DNA of 64,000 nt from Pseudomonas helvetica (GTDB lineage Bacteria > Pseudomonadota > Gammaproteobacteria > Pseudomonadales > Pseudomonadaceae). Made by a program: the position numbers and the translations under genes. Numbering within the stretch: position 1 is the stretch's first letter; every line of letters starts with the position of its first letter. The stretch is taken from contig NZ_CP150917.1 of NCBI RefSeq assembly GCF_039908645.1, forward strand, positions 6,211,001 to 6,275,000, written 5' to 3'. Shown here piece by piece: positions 9,780-18,179 of the stretch. The notes under the pieces are model-generated. The model saw only the letters and a program-made list of their open reading frames with translations. It was not told where the DNA came from and made no database searches.

Positions 9780-9807
9780 GCAAAAGGCACCGAAAGGTGC
9801 CTTTTGC
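9780..9807. terminator. Hairpin terminator after tonB
   Basis: GCAAAAGGCACC and GGTGCCTTTTGC form a perfect 12-base-pair stem around a GAAA tetraloop. The T-run is part of the arm, as in many Pseudomonas terminators. It separates tonB from oxyR. Confidence 0.75.
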
Positions 9808-9922
9808 ATATCCGCCAGCGCCAAACATGCATTGCCCAGTGTCGCTCTCCGCCCTCTGTCTGATAACGTGCGTCTATCGATTGCAGCCGGTATGCTTGGC
9901 CGCATCATCATGGACGCCCGCT

Positions 9923-10846
9923 ATGACCCTCACAGAATTACGCTACATCGTCACCCTCGCCCAAGAACAGCATTTCGGCCACGCGGCCGAGCGTTGCCAC
10001 GTCAGTCAGCCGACCCTGTCGGTGGGCGTGAAAAAACTTGAAGACGAACTCGGTGTGCTGATTTTCGAGCGCAGCAAAAGCGCGGTGCGCCTGACCCCGG
10101 TTGGCGAAGGCATCGTCGCCCAGGCCCAGAAAGTCCTTGAACAAGCCCAAGGCATTCGTGAACTGGCCCAGGCCGGCAAAAACCAGCTGACCGCCCCGCT
10201 GAAAGTCGGCGCGATCTACACCGTCGGCCCGTACCTGTTCCCGCACCTGATTCCACAACTGCACCGGGTCGCCCCGCAGATGCCGTTGTACATCGAAGAA
10301 AACTTCACCCACGTGCTGCGCGACAAACTGCGCAACGGCGAGCTGGACGCGATCATCATCGCCCTGCCGTTCAACGAAGCCGACGTACTGACCCTGCAAC
10401 TCTACGACGAACCGTTCTACGTCCTGATGCCGGCCCAGCACCCGTGGACCGAAAAAGAATCCATCGACGCCAGCCTGCTCAACGACAAGAGCCTGCTGCT
10501 GCTCGGCGAAGGTCATTGCTTCCGCGACCAAGTGCTGGAAGCCTGCCCGACCCTGGCCAAAGGCAACGACGGCGCCAAACACACCACCGTCGAATCCAGC
10601 TCGCTGGAAACCATTCGGCACATGGTCGCCTCCGGCCTGGGCATCTCGATCCTGCCGCTCTCGGCCGTCGACAGTCACCACTACTCGCCCGGCGTGCTCG
10701 AGGTGCGTCCACTGTCGCCGCCAGTGCCGTTCCGCACCGTCGCCATCGCCTGGCGCGCCAGCTTCCCGCGGCCCAAAGCGATTGAAATCCTCGCGGACTC
10801 GATCCGCCTGTGCTCGGTGGCCAAGCCGCCAGCGGTTGCGGGGTAA
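9923..10846 (+). CDS. oxyR: Hydrogen peroxide-inducible regulator OxyR
   Basis: LysR-family activator of peroxide defence. In 307 residues it has an N-terminal winged helix-turn-helix (about 1-60; HAAERCHVSQPTLSVGVKKL) and a regulatory domain with the redox cysteine pair exactly at 199 and 208 (GEGHCFRDQVLEAC), the E. coli positions. A longer frame from 9605 is rejected because the ATG at 9923 gives the family N-terminus MTLTELRYIV. recG follows after nine bases, the oxyR-recG order of Pseudomonas. Confidence 0.96.
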   Translation: MTLTELRYIVTLAQEQHFGHAAERCHVSQPTLSVGVKKLEDELGVLIFERSKSAVRLTPVGEGIVAQAQKVLEQAQGIRELAQAGKNQLTAPLKVGAIYTVGPYLFPHLIPQLHRVAPQMPLYIEENFTHVLRDKLRNGELDAIIIALPFNEADVLTLQLYDEPFYVLMPAQHPWTEKESIDASLLNDKSLLLLGEGHCFRDQVLEACPTLAKGNDGAKHTTVESSSLETIRHMVASGLGISILPLSAVDSHHYSPGVLEVRPLSPPVPFRTVAIAWRASFPRPKAIEILADSIRLCSVAKPPAVAG

Positions 10847-10855
10847 GCAGTAGCA

Positions 10856-12931
10856 ATGGCTGAGCTGTCGCAAGTGTCGGTCACGGCACTCAAGGGTGTC
10901 GGCGAAGCCATGGCCGAAAAACTCGCCAAGGTCGGCCTGGAAAACCTTCAGGACGTACTGTTCCACCTGCCGCTGCGTTACCAGGATCGCACCCGCGTGG
11001 TGCCGATCGGCCACTTGCGGCCGGGTCAGGACGCGGTGATCGAAGGCACCGTCAGCGGCGCCGATGTAGTGATGGGCCGGCGCCGCAGCCTGGTCGTGCG
11101 CCTGCAGGACGGCACCGGCGGGCTCAGCCTGCGCTTCTACCATTTCAGCAACGCGCAAAAGGAAGGCCTGAAACGCGGCACCCGCGTGCGTTGCTACGGC
11201 GAGGCTCGGCCCGGTGCGTCGGGGCTGGAAATCTACCACCCGGAATACCGCGCCATCACCGGCGACGAACCGCCCCCGGTGGATGAAACCCTGACGCCGG
11301 TCTACCCGCTCACCGAAGGCCTGACCCAACAGCGGCTGCGCCAACTGTGCATGCAAACCCTGACCCTGCTCGGCCCCAGCAGCCTGCCTGACTGGCTGCC
11401 GCAAGAGTTGGCGCGGGACTACCAACTGGCGCCGCTGGCCGACGCGATCCGTTATTTGCATCACCCGCCAGCGGACGCCGATGTCGACGAACTCGCCCTC
11501 GGTCATCACTGGGCGCAACACCGTCTGGCCTTTGAAGAACTGCTGACCCATCAGCTGTCGCAACAACGCCTGCGTGAAAGCATGCGCGCGCTGCGAGCGC
11601 CGGCCATGCCCAAAGCCACCCGGCTGCCGGCTCAATACCTGGCTAACCTCGGCTTTCCGCCGACCGGCGCGCAGCAACGGGTGGGCAATGAAATCGCCTA
11701 CGACATGAGCCAGCACGAGCCGATGTTGCGGCTGATTCAGGGCGACGTCGGTGCCGGTAAAACCGTGGTCGCCGCCCTCGCGGCCTTGCAAGCGCTGGAA
11801 GCCGGCTATCAAGTGGCGCTGATGGCGCCGACCGAGATCCTCGCCGAACAGCACTTCATCACCTTCAAGCGCTGGCTCGAACCGCTGGGCCTGGAAGTCG
11901 CCTGGCTGGCCGGCAAGCTCAAGGGCAAGAACCGCGTCGCCGCGCTGGAACAAATCGCCAGCGGCACACCGATGGTGGTCGGCACTCACGCCTTGTTCCA
12001 GGACGAAGTGCAGTTCAAGAACCTCGCGCTGGTGATCATCGACGAACAACACCGCTTCGGCGTCCAGCAACGGCTGGCGCTGCGGCAGAAAGGCGTGGGC
12101 GGGCGGATGTGCCCGCACCAGTTGATCATGACCGCCACGCCGATTCCGCGCACGTTGGCGATGAGCGCCTACGCTGACCTCGACACCTCGATTCTCGACG
12201 AACTGCCGCCCGGTCGAACCCCGGTCAACACCGTGCTGGTCACCGACACGCGCCGGGTTGAAGTCATCGAACGGGTGCGCGCCGCGTGCGCCGAAGGGCG
12301 GCAAGCGTATTGGGTGTGCACGCTGATCGAAGAGTCGGAAGAGCTCACCTGCCAAGCCGCTGAAACCACCTATGAAGACCTCACCGCCGCCCTCGGCGAG
12401 CTGAAGGTCGGCCTGATTCACGGGCGCATGAAACCCGCCGAGAAAGCCGACGTCATGGCCCAGTTCAAGGCCGGCGCGTTGCAGTTGCTGGTGGCGACCA
12501 CGGTGATCGAAGTCGGCGTCGACGTGCCCAACGCCAGCCTGATGATCATCGAAAACCCCGAACGCCTGGGCCTGGCGCAACTGCACCAGTTACGCGGTCG
12601 CGTCGGTCGGGGCAGCGCCGCCAGTCACTGCGTGCTGCTCTACCATCCGCCGCTGTCGCAGATCGGTCGGCAACGCCTCGGTATCATGCGTGAAACCAAC
12701 GACGGTTTCGTGATCGCCGAGAAAGACCTCGAGCTGCGCGGCCCAGGCGAAATGCTCGGCACCCGGCAAACCGGTCTGCTGCAATTCAAGGTCGCCGACC
12801 TGATGCGCGACGCCGACCTGCTGCCGGCGGTGCGCGACGCGGCCCAGGCATTGCTGGAGCGTTGGCCGCATCACGTCAGCCCGTTGCTCGACCGCTGGCT
12901 ACGCCATGGGCAGCAATACGGCCAAGTGTGA
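10856..12931 (+). CDS. recG: ATP-dependent DNA helicase RecG
   Basis: Branch-migrating helicase that remodels stalled forks and Holliday junctions. The 691 residues are the typical length: N-terminal wedge/OB region (about 60-150), Walker A GDVGAGKT (296-303), Walker B-type IIDEQHRFG, motif III TATPIPRT, and the C-terminal RGRVGRG and TRQTGL segments of the TRG region. It lies nine bases after oxyR. Confidence 0.97.
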   Translation: MAELSQVSVTALKGVGEAMAEKLAKVGLENLQDVLFHLPLRYQDRTRVVPIGHLRPGQDAVIEGTVSGADVVMGRRRSLVVRLQDGTGGLSLRFYHFSNAQKEGLKRGTRVRCYGEARPGASGLEIYHPEYRAITGDEPPPVDETLTPVYPLTEGLTQQRLRQLCMQTLTLLGPSSLPDWLPQELARDYQLAPLADAIRYLHHPPADADVDELALGHHWAQHRLAFEELLTHQLSQQRLRESMRALRAPAMPKATRLPAQYLANLGFPPTGAQQRVGNEIAYDMSQHEPMLRLIQGDVGAGKTVVAALAALQALEAGYQVALMAPTEILAEQHFITFKRWLEPLGLEVAWLAGKLKGKNRVAALEQIASGTPMVVGTHALFQDEVQFKNLALVIIDEQHRFGVQQRLALRQKGVGGRMCPHQLIMTATPIPRTLAMSAYADLDTSILDELPPGRTPVNTVLVTDTRRVEVIERVRAACAEGRQAYWVCTLIEESEELTCQAAETTYEDLTAALGELKVGLIHGRMKPAEKADVMAQFKAGALQLLVATTVIEVGVDVPNASLMIIENPERLGLAQLHQLRGRVGRGSAASHCVLLYHPPLSQIGRQRLGIMRETNDGFVIAEKDLELRGPGEMLGTRQTGLLQFKVADLMRDADLLPAVRDAAQALLERWPHHVSPLLDRWLRHGQQYGQV

Positions 12932-13009
12932 GCAGTGTCTCAGTTTCTGGGCGATGGTTTTAAACAAGCTGGTTATACTCCTGCAATTGTTTGAAAACGG
13001 ACACATACC

Positions 13010-14410
13010 ATGACCGAAGTTGCCCTCGCACCCGAAGCCCCGCACGCCCCGTCTGTTATCCGGATGCTGCTCGGCAAGCTGGGCATCAGCTACGCCGAAG
13101 TGCTCGACCGCCCGGGCCTCAACCCCGCCCGCAAGGTGCAAGCGGTGTTGGTCGACGACGCTGTCGGCGCGCTCATGGTGCTGTTCCCGCAGAGCCAGTT
13201 ACTGGACCTCAACCGCCTCGCCGAACTCACCGGCCGCCGGCTCACCGCCGTACCGACCGAACGCCTGGAGCGCATGCTCGGCAAACACAACCTGAGTTTT
13301 CTGCCCGGCCTGCCGGCGCTCACCAGCTCGCCGTGCCTGTATGAAGAAAGCCTGCTGCGCGAACCGCAGTTGCTGATCAACTCGGGTGAGACAGGCGTGC
13401 TGCTGGAAATCACCAGCGAAGACTTCAAGAGCATGCTGACCAAGGCCAGCGCCGCGAACTTCGGCGAAGCCCTGAGCAGCATTCGCCCGAACCTCGACCG
13501 CCCCGACGATGACCGCGAGGAAATCACCCAAGCGGTGCAGGCCTTCACGGCGCGCCGTATCCAGCAACGCCTGGAAGCGACCATCGAGATTCCGCCGCTG
13601 GCCGAAACTGCACAAAAAATCATCAAGCTGCGGGTCGACCCCAACGCCACCATCGACGACATTACCGGCGTCGTCGAAACCGACCCGGCGCTGGCCGCGC
13701 AAGTGGTGAGCTGGGCGGCGTCGCCGTACTACGCGTCGCCGGGCAAAATTCGTTCAGTGGAAGACGCGATCGTCCGCGTGCTGGGTTTCGATCTGGTGAT
13801 CAACCTGGCGCTGGGCCTGGCCCTGGGCAAAACCCTGAGCCTGCCCAAGGACCACCCGCAACACACCACGCCGTACTGGCACCAATCGATCTACACCGCC
13901 GCCGTCATCGAAGGCCTGACCCGCGCCATGCCGCGCGCCCAGCGCCCGGAAGCCGGCCTGACCTACCTCGCCGGCCTGCTGCACAACTTTGGTTACCTGC
14001 TGCTGGCTCACGTCTTCCCGCCACACTTCTCGCTGATCTGCCGCCACCTGGAGGTCAACCCGCACCTGTGCCACAGCTTTGTCGAGCAACACCTGCTGGG
14101 CATCAGCCGCGAACAGATCGGCGCGTGGCTGATGCGCTACTGGGACATGCCGGATGAACTGTCCACCGCACTGCGCTTCCAGCACGACCCGAGCTACGAC
14201 GGCGACTACGCCGAATACCCGAACCTCGTCTGCCTGGCCGTGCGCCTACTGCGCAGCCGTGGCATCGGCTCCGGCCCCGACGAAGAAATCCCCGACGCCC
14301 TGCTCGACCGCCTCGGCCTGACCCGCGACAAAGCCAACGACGTCGTCAGCAAAGTCCTCGAAGCCGAAGTCCTGCTGCGCGAACTGGCCTCGCAGTTCAC
14401 CCAGTCCTAA
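13010..14410 (+). CDS. YbaK-like plus HDOD domain protein
   Basis: 466 residues in two parts. Residues about 15-160 resemble a YbaK/aminoacyl-tRNA deacylase domain (ARKVQAVLVDD, LTGRRLTAVP, LPGLPALTSSPCLYEESLL). Residues about 205-410 are an HDOD domain (IEIPPLAETAQKII, DPALAAQVVSWAAS, LTYLAGLLHNFGYLLL). HDOD proteins usually act in signalling without phosphohydrolase activity; the output here is unknown. The oxyR-recG-HDOD order is conserved in Pseudomonas. It is followed by a strong terminator. Confidence 0.85.
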   Translation: MTEVALAPEAPHAPSVIRMLLGKLGISYAEVLDRPGLNPARKVQAVLVDDAVGALMVLFPQSQLLDLNRLAELTGRRLTAVPTERLERMLGKHNLSFLPGLPALTSSPCLYEESLLREPQLLINSGETGVLLEITSEDFKSMLTKASAANFGEALSSIRPNLDRPDDDREEITQAVQAFTARRIQQRLEATIEIPPLAETAQKIIKLRVDPNATIDDITGVVETDPALAAQVVSWAASPYYASPGKIRSVEDAIVRVLGFDLVINLALGLALGKTLSLPKDHPQHTTPYWHQSIYTAAVIEGLTRAMPRAQRPEAGLTYLAGLLHNFGYLLLAHVFPPHFSLICRHLEVNPHLCHSFVEQHLLGISREQIGAWLMRYWDMPDELSTALRFQHDPSYDGDYAEYPNLVCLAVRLLRSRGIGSGPDEEIPDALLDRLGLTRDKANDVVSKVLEAEVLLRELASQFTQS

Positions 14411-14415
14411 AAAAA

Positions 14416-14447
14416 CCCGCCTGACACTCAATCCAGTGTCGGGCGGG
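14416..14447. terminator. Terminator after the HDOD gene
   Basis: CCCGCCTGACAC and GTGTCGGGCGGG form a 12-base-pair stem (one G-T wobble) around an eight-base loop, six bases after the stop codon. An A-run precedes it and CTTTG follows. Confidence 0.8.
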
Positions 14448-14477
14448 CTTTGATGAGATATCTCAGTGACAACCTTT

Positions 14478-14610
14478 TGTGGCGAGGGGGCTTGCCCCCG
14501 TTCGGCTGCGAAGCAGTCGCAAACCCAGAAAGCACGTTGTGCCTGACACTACATGGTTTCAGGTTTTAGGGCCGCTACGCAGCCCAACGGGGGCAAGCCC
14601 CCTCGCCACA
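14478..14610. repeat. REPIN of the TGTGGCGAGGGGGCTTG type
   Basis: TGTGGCGAGGGGGCTTGCCC at 14478 is matched by its inverse ending at 14610 (GGGGGCAAGCCCCCTCGCCA, then CA). Each arm is itself a hairpin. Between them is a spacer with a second imperfect inverted repeat. Together with the element at 9666 it shows at least two REP families nearby. Confidence 0.8.
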
Positions 14611-14644
14611 GTAAATCCCATCGCCACACAGGTTCACACCCACC

Positions 14645-15022
14645 TCACGCCTTGGCCTTCCTCGGCTTCAAATACTTGGTCAACCCCTGGAACCACATCA
14701 CCAGCGCCGGGTTGCCCTTGATCTGAATCGACTTGTCCTGAATCCCGGTCATGAACGCCAACTGCTTGTTCTTCGCCTGCATCGTGGCAAAGCCGTAAGC
14801 CGCATCCTTAAAGGCAATCGCAAACGCCGGCTCGGCATACACCCCAGCCTTACTGGTAATACGCTGATCCTTCACCACAAAGTGCCGCGCCACCTTGCCG
14901 TCCAGCGTCTGCAACTGGAACACCAATTCTTTATCACCCAACTGCTGCTGAAACGCCGGATTGGTCCGACTGGCCTTGCGCATCAGCAAGCCCATCACCC
15001 AGAGAAGAAAACGAAATTTCAT
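14645..15022 (-). CDS. SCP2-like lipid-binding-fold protein
   Basis: 125 residues. The body (LVFQLQTLDGKVARHFVVKD, AFAIAFKDAAYGFATM, IQIKGNPALVMWF) has the look of a small SCP2-type (sterol carrier) domain, after an N-terminal hydrophobic helix (KFRFLLWVMGLLM) that may anchor it. The ATG at 15022 is chosen; the two-codon extension would start at TTG. This is the last core gene before the accessory region. Confidence 0.65.
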   Translation of the reverse strand: MKFRFLLWVMGLLMRKASRTNPAFQQQLGDKELVFQLQTLDGKVARHFVVKDQRITSKAGVYAEPAFAIAFKDAAYGFATMQAKNKQLAFMTGIQDKSIQIKGNPALVMWFQGLTKYLKPRKAKA

Positions 15023-15284
15023 GCTCAAGCCCCAAAAGAAAAATGAACGCTGGCGCAGTGTAGCGGCTTAAACCCAGAACGCCACCGTTGCGCAGCGTTG
15101 ACAGAAGATGAAGCGCTTTTTAAGCACGATGACCACCAAGTCACACTTATCAAAGCCCACCACATCCCCCCTGTAGCAGCTGCCGAAGGCGGCGTTCGAC
15201 CGCACAGCGGTCGTAAAACCAGACAACCCAATCTCGGCTCTCTCCCAGCCCTATTGGCCTCGGACATTTCCTTCAAGTTGTAGC

Positions 15285-15575
15285 GGTGTTCGGTAACTAC
15301 CCGGGCCTCCAGACCAGGGCTAGTCTGACGTTGTCACCGAAAAAACGATGACACGGACGTGCAAGTCCGACGAAACTGTTTAGGGCGCAAAACGCCCATG
15401 CCAATCGCGAGCGTTTTGACGTTCGCTGCATTATGGCGGCTGCGCGCAGGAGATCTCCGGATCTGCTGGGTGTCCTAAACAGGCCCGGTCTTGCACACCT
15501 GCGCACGGCTGCCACCCTCATTCGCGTGCAAGCGAACGGTGACGGTTCCTCACTAACTGTTTAGGAATTACACCA
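15285..15575 (+). ncRNA. Structured leader RNA with an anti-Shine-Dalgarno segment
   Basis: The 553-base gap between the SCP2-like gene and the next gene has no credible ORF but is rich in inverted repeats. CTGTTTAGG occurs at 15376-15384 and again at 15557-15565, where it carries the Shine-Dalgarno (AGGA) of the next gene. Its exact complement CCTAAACAG lies between them (15474-15482). Other stems include CAAAACGC/GCGTTTTG (about 15388-15418) and TTCGC/GCGAA (about 15521-15536). The layout allows either copy to pair with the middle segment, as in an antisense or attenuation-type leader (compare phage C4 RNA). Ends are uncertain. The 15023-15284 part shows only a degenerate REP-like stretch near 15173. 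Confidence 0.55.
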
Positions 15576-15965
15576 ATGTTCAAACATTCACCAAATCCAC
15601 CAAAAGACCCAGCAACTTCCCCCTACGAATCCATCGATTCGAAAAAACTCCACGAAGCCGCCGAACGCGCCCTCGACCACCACCTGGGCACGCCCCCGCC
15701 CAAAATCCACCTGGCCGACGCCCGCAAAGGCCAACTCTTCATCGTCGCACCCGGCGTCGACACCGACAGCCTCCTGGCCAACGCCTCTGAAGACATCGCC
15801 TCCATCAAAGCCATCGCCGGCGACCTCGCCTTCGAAATCGAAGGCTCCCGCCGCAACGTCGCCCTCGCCATCTACCGCATGGCCGAAGGCGCCCAACTGC
15901 TGATCGACCGCGCCATGGACAACCTCGACCCACCGAATCCGGTGGAGTATCGGGTTAAGGTGTAA
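15576..15965 (+). CDS. DUF6124-like small protein
   Basis: 129-residue acidic, soluble protein with no signal peptide. The core GQLFIVAPGVDTDSLLANAS followed by helices (IASIKAIAGDLAFEIEGSRR, AIYRMAEGAQLLIDRAMD) is the pattern of the Pseudomonas DUF6124 family, a multi-copy family of unknown function. Its Shine-Dalgarno lies inside the CTGTTTAGGA element of the upstream leader, nine bases before the ATG, suggesting RNA-level control. A hairpin follows the stop codon. Confidence 0.75.
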   Translation: MFKHSPNPPKDPATSPYESIDSKKLHEAAERALDHHLGTPPPKIHLADARKGQLFIVAPGVDTDSLLANASEDIASIKAIAGDLAFEIEGSRRNVALAIYRMAEGAQLLIDRAMDNLDPPNPVEYRVKV

Positions 15966-15969
15966 GCCT

Positions 15970-16005
15970 ACCGAGGGGCACGACAACACTGGCGCGCCCC
16001 TCGGT
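15970..16005. terminator. Bidirectional hairpin between convergent genes
   Basis: ACCGAGGGGC (15970-15979) pairs perfectly with GCCCCTCGGT (15996-16005). It sits between the stop codons of two convergent genes and has no long T-run, so the terminator role is inferred from position. Confidence 0.55.
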
Positions 16006-16011
16006 GCCTCG

Positions 16012-16434
16012 CTAAATCGCGAAATCCGAAACCTCACTGAGCATCCAGCACTTACCACGCACGAATCGATACTCAACCAAGTAGTCGGTATCAGGCTTAT
16101 TCAATATGGCCGTAGCGTGATCCCCACTCAGTTCTTTCACGCTTAACGCCAGACCCTCAGCCTCTCGGTGGGCGCGATCAGGCAAGAGCGGAAATTTAAT
16201 CTGCTCTCCTCCCAATTCCCGCTTTTCCTGTCGCGGCTCGGGCTCAGCATCTACCGTCACCACAAATTGCAGAGGTCGCTGAGTAAAGGCTTTCTGAACA
16301 GCCGGGCTCTCCGAAAAAGAAGTGAGGAACACATTGAAGTCCGTAGAAGGGCAAGCAACCTCCGCCGTAGTAGTCCGAACGAACAGACCACATAGCAAAC
16401 CCGCCAACAGCATCGCGAAATTACGGCTGCCCAT
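16012..16434 (-). CDS. Exported protein of unknown function, last gene of a four-gene operon
   Basis: 140 residues starting MGSRNFAMLLAGLLCGLFVR with a signal peptide likely cleaved after TTTAEVA or nearby. The rest is a small domain with two Cys (VACPSTDF and GKCWML near the C-terminus), compatible with a periplasmic disulphide. The start at 16434 is preferred because AAAAGGATCACCT provides a Shine-Dalgarno; upstream ATGs at 16458 and 16452 would add eight or six residues. It overlaps the gene before it by 14 bases. No family recognised. Confidence 0.7.
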   Translation of the reverse strand: MGSRNFAMLLAGLLCGLFVRTTTAEVACPSTDFNVFLTSFSESPAVQKAFTQRPLQFVVTVDAEPEPRQEKRELGGEQIKFPLLPDRAHREAEGLALSVKELSGDHATAILNKPDTDYLVEYRFVRGKCWMLSEVSDFAI

Positions 16435-16981
16435 AGGTGATCCTTTTCGCATCAGCATTCTGCTCTCGCAACGCCTTCGCAGTAACGCCGTAAGCCTCGA
16501 TCAGTTCGCGATCAGAGCCCTTGGAACCGAACGAGCGAACGTTATTGCTGTAGGAGTAACTAACCAACTTTCCCGCCGTCGAGTAATAACCAAACCATTC
16601 AGGACAAGCACCGCACCCGCCGTACCCACCGATGAACACCAGGCTGCCCTTTGTCCCTTTCATACAGGCCATGGCTACCACAACGTTTGCCAACATCCGC
16701 GTACTTTTCCCGTCAGTGGTCAGCTGTGACACCCGCCCCACATCACGTCGCAGCACTTTGCCGTTGATGTTGATCGTCTGGTCAGAGCAGACCGGCAGGG
16801 GTTGAGCTTCGCCCTCTTCGACCGCAACAGATCGACAAGAAGAGACCAGCTCCACATCGACGCCGCCACACTCCATCACGTCCCGCTGGACGTAACCATC
16901 ACTGACTCCTGAGGCCGCCATAGCGGAGAGCGAAGCCAGCGCCAACGTAAAACAAAAGAAAAAACGTGCCTTAGACTCCAC
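16421..16981 (-). CDS. Exported protein of unknown function, third gene of the operon
   Basis: 186 residues from a GTG at 16981 with a GGAGAG Shine-Dalgarno, giving a signal peptide (VESKARFFFCFTLALASLSAMA). The mature part is cysteine-rich (MECGG, SSCRS, VCSD, MACMKG, CGACPEW), including the turn GGYGGCGACPEWFGYYS. An ATG-initiated extension (from 17020) would bury the signal peptide and is rejected. It overlaps both neighbours, so translation is probably coupled. No family recognised. Confidence 0.7.
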   Translation of the reverse strand: MESKARFFFCFTLALASLSAMAASGVSDGYVQRDVMECGGVDVELVSSCRSVAVEEGEAQPLPVCSDQTININGKVLRRDVGRVSQLTTDGKSTRMLANVVVAMACMKGTKGSLVFIGGYGGCGACPEWFGYYSTAGKLVSYSYSNNVRSFGSKGSDRELIEAYGVTAKALREQNADAKRITYGQP

Positions 16982-17456
16982 ATGACTCTCCGAATAGAAC
17001 CAGCTCTTCCACTTCATCATCCACCCGCACTACAGCCCGCACCTCTCGGTCGTGAGAAGTTTCGTATGCACTGGGATTGCTACGCTTTACAACCTTCAAG
17101 GTGACCCAACGATCACTGCCTCTGGGAGAGGCATATTCAGACTCGCCCCCTTTTCTCTCGACTAGACGGAGTTCAAGCACGCCGTCGCCGATATTCATGT
17201 ATAGAAACTCTTGATCAATCTCCGCCAACATGATCCGAGCATCCGAACGGGGTTCTTTCTGATCAGTAGCCAGCACATAACCACACCGCCAGTTACCGCT
17301 GACGTCATGCAGAGTGGTCAAAAGTGCTTGAGCGTCTTCAAATGCAAAAGGCACCAGCAGTCGACTCGGTGTATTTACAGCAGCAAAATTTTGGCCGGAC
17401 ACAAAAAGTAGGGGCATGAAAAAGCTCGCCGTGGAAACCAATCGTCGAAAATTCAT
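16971..17456 (-). CDS. Exported protein of unknown function, second gene of the operon
   Basis: 161 residues with a signal peptide (MNFRRLVSTASFFMPLLFVS, cleavage about residue 26). The mature domain has one Cys in GNWRCGYVLA and one at GESCGV, consistent with a disulphide-bonded periplasmic domain. Its ATG overlaps the stop codon of the previous gene (ATGA), and its own end overlaps the next start by 11 bases. No family recognised. Confidence 0.7.
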   Translation of the reverse strand: MNFRRLVSTASFFMPLLFVSGQNFAAVNTPSRLLVPFAFEDAQALLTTLHDVSGNWRCGYVLATDQKEPRSDARIMLAEIDQEFLYMNIGDGVLELRLVERKGGESEYASPRGSDRWVTLKVVKRSNPSAYETSHDREVRAVVRVDDEVEELVLFGESCGV

Positions 17457-17974
17457 GAGCCTTCAACCTTCAACAAACGAAAGTCGTTGTTCGTAAACTC
17501 GTAATAGCGAACCCGATTGCCGCTGACCATCGGCTTGCCGCTCACATCCACTTCAGTGTCGGCGGCAACCCCCAATACCATCATCAGGTTGCTGTCAGGC
17601 TTGAAGTTAATATCGAAATACCCGCCCTCACCCTCGCCCCCGTCGTTACCTTCCCTTCCAACCATGTAGTAGGCATTCGGCAGGCTCGCGACCACCGCGC
17701 CCGTGCGAGCGTCCAACACCTCACCACAGATAGTCCCGCCACCACACCCCATGGTGTGCACGATGTAGTGCCCGGCAAAATTGACCTTGCGCGTGATGGC
17801 CTGCGCCCGGTACTCATCCCAAAGCGGGCTGCTGTTTTCAACCGGCAACAACGCATGGTTCTGCCCGGTAAACACCTCGGCAACCTTGAAGTCCTCGAAC
17901 TTCAAGTCGGCGGCGAAACACAGTGATGTCGAGATGGCGAGGAAGCCGCCAAATAACGCTGAAAATCCTTTCAC
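17453..17974 (-). CDS. Exported protein of unknown function, first gene of the operon
   Basis: 173 residues from a GTG at 17974 with a CCAGGAG Shine-Dalgarno. It has a signal peptide (VKGFSALFGGFLAISTSLCF). The mature part contains GHYIVHTMGCGGGTICGEVL followed by DARTGAVV, a Gly/Cys motif with a 'DxxTGxV' strand found in several small periplasmic proteins of unknown role. An ATG extension from 18133 is rejected because the signal would be internal. It heads the four-gene operon reading to 16012. A role as a T6SS immunity protein is possible but unproven. Confidence 0.7.
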   Translation of the reverse strand: MKGFSALFGGFLAISTSLCFAADLKFEDFKVAEVFTGQNHALLPVENSSPLWDEYRAQAITRKVNFAGHYIVHTMGCGGGTICGEVLDARTGAVVASLPNAYYMVGREGNDGGEGEGGYFDINFKPDSNLMMVLGVAADTEVDVSGKPMVSGNRVRYYEFTNNDFRLLKVEGS

Positions 17975-18179
17975 TCTGGTACTCCTGGGGTTCAACAGCC
18001 TTAAAAGAACAAATGCAGAATGGACTGCGCACTCACCCTTGTTGCCGGGGGACGACCAGTGAAACTGGTCAGCGAACTGCCCAGCTGTGGTGCTCGGACA
18101 GCTTTGAGTTCCGTTGCGAGGACGGCGCCACACTGAGCGTGACCTTAAAGAAAATGGAGTACCTGCCTGGTATTGAATC

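Noticed and set aside
9938..12586. An 882-codon minus-strand open frame
   Set aside because: Antisense shadow of oxyR and recG; low-complexity His/Gln/Arg-rich product, no motif.
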